A stretch of DNA of 64,000 bases from Arachidicoccus sp. BS20 (GTDB lineage: Bacteria; Bacteroidota; Bacteroidia; Chitinophagales; Chitinophagaceae), in contig NZ_CP015971.1 in assembly GCF_001659705.1 (NCBI RefSeq), forward strand, positions 2,235,029 through 2,299,028, written 5' to 3'. Of the stretch, positions 61,082 to 64,000 are shown piece by piece. Below the pieces are notes generated by a model. It searched no databases. It worked only from the letters and a program-made list of their open reading frames with translations, and was not told where the DNA came from. Within the stretch, counting starts at the first letter, position 1; every line of letters begins with the position of its first letter. Both the position numbers and the translations under genes were made by a program.

Positions 61082-63238
61082 TTAGTTAAAAGACGGCGGA
61101 GGTACGGAAGTTCCCCAAGCTTTATCGGGCTTGCCGCCAAGTTCAAAGTTAATGTCACAGCCGTTTTTTATCAAATTCAGAGGAAGCCATGTGCTATTAT
61201 ATTCTTTGCCGTCTATTTTCATTTTTCTGATAAACGGTTTGTCTTCGTTGCCGCCGGTAATTTTTACATCGCCGCTCTTTAAATGAATAACCGCCGACGA
61301 AAAGAACGGACTGTTAATAGAAAAACCGCCCACGCCCGGAATTTCAGGATAAATACCCAAACAACTAAACACATAAAAAGCGCCCATTGTTCCTAAATCG
61401 TCGTTGCCGGGTAATCCGTCGGGCTTGTCGAAATATTCTTCCTTAATTATTCTGTTGACGACTTGTTGTGTTTTGTACGGCGCGCCTGCCCAATTGTATA
61501 TCCAAGGTATTTGAAAATCCGGTTCATTACCTGCGGCAAACCAATCCTGTCCGTAATTAGCATCCAGTCTTGTAAACAATTCATCCAATCTTTGTTCGGC
61601 AACTTTCTGTCCGCCAATAGTATCGATTAATGCCTTTAAATTAAAAGGAACCATCCAGAAATAATTTTTATACGTGGCTTCGCGCCAGTCTTCATCATAG
61701 CGTTTCCAACTGCCGTCGGCATTGCGCGATTGCAACCATTTTCTTTCAGGATTATACAAATGCTTCCAACCCTGTGCGCGACTTTCGTACCATGCGCTCA
61801 CATAAGGGTCGTCGCATGCATCGGATGCGAAACGCGAAACAGCAAAATCGGCACTGTTATATTCCAATTGAATGGATGCATTATAAAATCCTTTTTCCAG
61901 ATATTGTTTCAGTCCCGGTCTCGTCAATTCTTTTTGCGAATGCGCGGTACTGTCTTCCGCGCCATGACGCATAATATTGAGTAAAGATTTTGTATCATAG
62001 TTTCTTGCACCGAAGGCATAAGCGTTTGCAACGAGAACGGAAGTTGGGTCGCCTTGCATAATGCCTGTTTCAACATTTGCCAACACCCAACGCGGGAAGC
62101 CGCCGCCCGATTGTTCTGCAAAATCTTTTAAAGAAGAAACTACATCCGAAGCAATATCCGGTTCGAGCATACTGAGCAATTGTATTTGTGTTCTGTAAGT
62201 GTCCCAATTACTGAAAGAAGTATATTGTGAATGTGCAGGAACTGTTGTATGAATTTTATCATCCGCGCCCATGTACTCGCCATTTACATCGTTACAAATA
62301 TTCGGATGAATTAATGCGTGATATAAGTGCGTATAAAATTGTTGTACGTGAATGCTGTCTTTATCTTTCACTTCTATCTCGGATAAATATTTGTTCCATT
62401 CGCTTTGTGCGTTGTTCTTTACTGATTCAAAATTCCATCCTGCGTTTTCCTTGCGAAGATTTTCCTTTGCATTACTTACGGAAACATAAGACACGCCTAT
62501 TTTGTATTTGATAACGTGTGTCTTGTTTAGGTTAAACACAAAATAAAGTCCCGAATGTGCGCCTTCGACAAAAGAAGCGCTATCCGTTATTTTTTTATCT
62601 TTCCATGTACCGAAGTTGATGGCATCTGCATCAAACTCCGCAGCGAAATAAACTTTATACGGCGTTGATATACCGCAGAAAGAACCGCCGTACGAATAAC
62701 CCTCGCATGAATGCGGGCTTGTAATAACAACGGCAGAAGCTGTTGTGGGCGTAGATGCAACGCCACCGCCGATAATGACCGTTCCATTTTCGCTGTTTGC
62801 AGGATAGGAAAATTTTGCCATGCCCGTGCGCTTGGTAACAGTCAGTTCCGCCAATATGTTATCATTGACGGTTGCTTTATAATAACCCGCTGTTCCCGAT
62901 TCTTTTGAAATAGTTGTTCTGAGATGAACAATATCATCGGGCGAAACATTCAGCCTTCCGTTTAAAGGAAGAACCGGAAAATTACCCATGTGGTCGCAGC
63001 CCGCGCCGCTCAACTGATTAATGCCAAAACCCTGCAATGTTGAAAAATAAGGTCTCGTAAACTGCACCATCCCAAACGGATAAGTAGCACCGGGATAAGT
63101 ATTTCCGCCGGCTTCCGTTCCGATAAGCGTATTGACCTTTTTCGCATAATCTGTGTTTTGCGCGCCTGCTTTAAAACTTATAAGACCGTATATATAAAAT
63201 ATCAGAAAAAATTTCCTCTTCTTCAAAATACTTACCAT
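61082..63238 (-). CDS. GH92 alpha-mannosidase (PUL 4)
   Basis: A 718-residue exported enzyme with signal ending SFKAGAQ. GH92 features are GTEAGGNTYPGATYPFGMVQ, the substrate-pocket block INQLSGAGCDHMGNFPVLP, FSNWDTYRTQIQLLSMLEPD, the acid Glu in AAGNEPDFQIPWIYNWAG, and GLPGNDDLGTMGAFYVFSCLG. It is clearly diverged from the lipoprotein GH92 at 34764-36995 and is not a recent duplicate. It should remove alpha-linked mannose together with the adjacent GH130 enzyme. Confidence 0.93.
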   Translation of the reverse strand: MVSILKKRKFFLIFYIYGLISFKAGAQNTDYAKKVNTLIGTEAGGNTYPGATYPFGMVQFTRPYFSTLQGFGINQLSGAGCDHMGNFPVLPLNGRLNVSPDDIVHLRTTISKESGTAGYYKATVNDNILAELTVTKRTGMAKFSYPANSENGTVIIGGGVASTPTTASAVVITSPHSCEGYSYGGSFCGISTPYKVYFAAEFDADAINFGTWKDKKITDSASFVEGAHSGLYFVFNLNKTHVIKYKIGVSYVSVSNAKENLRKENAGWNFESVKNNAQSEWNKYLSEIEVKDKDSIHVQQFYTHLYHALIHPNICNDVNGEYMGADDKIHTTVPAHSQYTSFSNWDTYRTQIQLLSMLEPDIASDVVSSLKDFAEQSGGGFPRWVLANVETGIMQGDPTSVLVANAYAFGARNYDTKSLLNIMRHGAEDSTAHSQKELTRPGLKQYLEKGFYNASIQLEYNSADFAVSRFASDACDDPYVSAWYESRAQGWKHLYNPERKWLQSRNADGSWKRYDEDWREATYKNYFWMVPFNLKALIDTIGGQKVAEQRLDELFTRLDANYGQDWFAAGNEPDFQIPWIYNWAGAPYKTQQVVNRIIKEEYFDKPDGLPGNDDLGTMGAFYVFSCLGIYPEIPGVGGFSINSPFFSSAVIHLKSGDVKITGGNEDKPFIRKMKIDGKEYNSTWLPLNLIKNGCDINFELGGKPDKAWGTSVPPPSFN

Positions 63239-63261
63239 GCTTTCTTATGTTTCTTATTTTA

Positions 63262-64000
63262 TTATTCCCAATTATATAATCTTACAAAATGCGGTCTGTA
63301 GAGGTCGGCGCTGCCGGGCGCATTAAAGTTTGCCGCGAAATCGTTGGGATTGGTATTATACGCAATCACTAATTCGCCTTGCGTGGACAGTGATTGATGA
63401 AGCGTAGTATTGTAGGTAACGCCCCAACTAAAATCGGGAATGTAATAGATGGTTCTTCTGTTTGTAAACGGACCTGTCGGACTGTTGGACTCCCAAAGAT
63501 AAATCTGATGTCCGTACACAGCTCCCTGACTAATCATATAATATTTATTGTTTTTCTTGATGATATTGGGCAGCGTTTGCGCATCTTCCAACACCGTATA
63601 ATTATCGGGATTATCTGCCCAGCCGTTAGCCGTAAGAAATTGCCAATTGGCAGTTAAGTCATGATCAGGCGCACGAGCAATGTGTAAATCGTAAGCTAAA
63701 AAATTCTGAGTGTTTCCGTAAATGTAGGTATAGCCGTCGTCGTCATCAAAAATACCTGCATCATAGCTTATATCGCCGTTTACTTTATTTTTTATTACCT
63801 GCTCCAAAGCCATATCGGGAATGCTGAAAACAGCCAAATCCGTACCCGGATGGTCTAAGCCGCCGGAATTATTATATACCAAATGCCCCAGTAAAAGCTG
63901 AAACTTTCCGTTCACGACGTGTCCGTCTCCCGCCCAGTAAAGCTCTTTGGTATCGTTGGATTCCAGATTGTCGTACATGAGCCAAGTCTTACTGTTATTG
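63262..64000 (-). CDS. Beta-propeller glycan-active protein (DUF5005/GH43-like), 5' end cut by window edge
   Basis: The frame is open to the right edge, giving 245 residues without the N-terminus. Repeated propeller-type strands are visible: LYWAGDGHVVNGKFQLLLGH, DAGIFDDDDGYTYIYGNTQ, YYMISQGAVYGHQIYLWESN and ADLYRPHFVRLYNWE at the end. The fold resembles GH43/GH130-type propellers or the DUF5005/DUF4185 group. Catalytic residues cannot be assigned with the start missing. It stops 23 bp before the GH92 gene and is the first visible member of that minus-strand unit. Confidence 0.7.
   Translation of the reverse strand, partial: NNSKTWLMYDNLESNDTKELYWAGDGHVVNGKFQLLLGHLVYNNSGGLDHPGTDLAVFSIPDMALEQVIKNKVNGDISYDAGIFDDDDGYTYIYGNTQNFLAYDLHIARAPDHDLTANWQFLTANGWADNPDNYTVLEDAQTLPNIIKKNNKYYMISQGAVYGHQIYLWESNSPTGPFTNRRTIYYIPDFSWGVTYNTTLHQSLSTQGELVIAYNTNPNDFAANFNAPGSADLYRPHFVRLYNWE

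Noticed and set aside
34764-63238. Recent duplication of the two GH92 genes
   Set aside because: The proteins share only family motifs; leader type (lipoprotein versus signal peptidase I), length and most sequence differ.

Overview
The window looks like a carbohydrate-scavenging part of the chromosome of a Bacteroidota bacterium, most likely a Chitinophagaceae-type soil or plant-associated organism (family-level guess only). The evidence is three SusC/SusD pairs, two ECF-sigma/FecR modules, many signal peptides and lipoboxes, AT-rich intergenic DNA, and the general absence of Shine-Dalgarno sequences. No rRNA, tRNA, CRISPR array or phage module was recognised.

Region 1 (1-16150) is a co-directional minus-strand series running right to left: FecR anti-sigma, SusC with an STN domain, SusD, a GldA-like ABC ATPase, a GldF-GldG-like fused permease/binding protein, two tandem short MutS-like ATPases, and a secreted M16 zinc protease cut by the left edge. 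A divergent ECF sigma gene lies at the head. No glycosidase is present, so this SusCD locus probably does not handle an ordinary polysaccharide.

Region 2 (16381-30341, plus strand) is a classical polysaccharide utilization locus (PUL): ECF sigma, FecR, STN-SusC, SusD, a two-domain sialate-O-acetylesterase-like esterase, a clan GH-A glycosidase lipoprotein, a GH2 enzyme with a C-terminal malectin-like domain, and a second small SGNH esterase. It suggests attack on an acetylated glycan.

Region 3 (30573-34473) is an island of non-glycan genes: a HipA-like kinase with its DUF3037 partner, and an AAA ATPase translated just ahead of an RtcB RNA ligase.

Region 4 (34764-48945) is a third PUL: GH92 mannosidase, GH2, a metallopeptidase-like (BSP) lipoprotein and a DUF1735 lipoprotein that share a C-terminal discoidin-like module, SusD, and a SusC without an STN domain. 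Divergently, a histidine kinase and an OmpR-type response regulator are encoded. Three AGATTAA repeats at 11-bp spacing in the divergent gap are a good candidate regulator site.

Region 5 (49049-64000) starts with a decayed IS630-type transposase. It continues with a rhamnogalacturonan-type set (GH78, an unassigned six-hairpin glycosidase, GH28), a frameshifted Crp/Fnr regulator, and a mannose-type set (LacI regulator, FHS sugar symporter, GH130, GH92, and a beta-propeller protein cut by the right edge). No SusCD pair is seen here; it may lie beyond the edge.

The most unusual structure is a family of three to four tiny reading frames (20-29 codons). They have related ends and share an AT-rich 3' tail, and each sits immediately upstream of another start codon (susD, lacI, a decayed secreted-protein gene, or another copy of itself).
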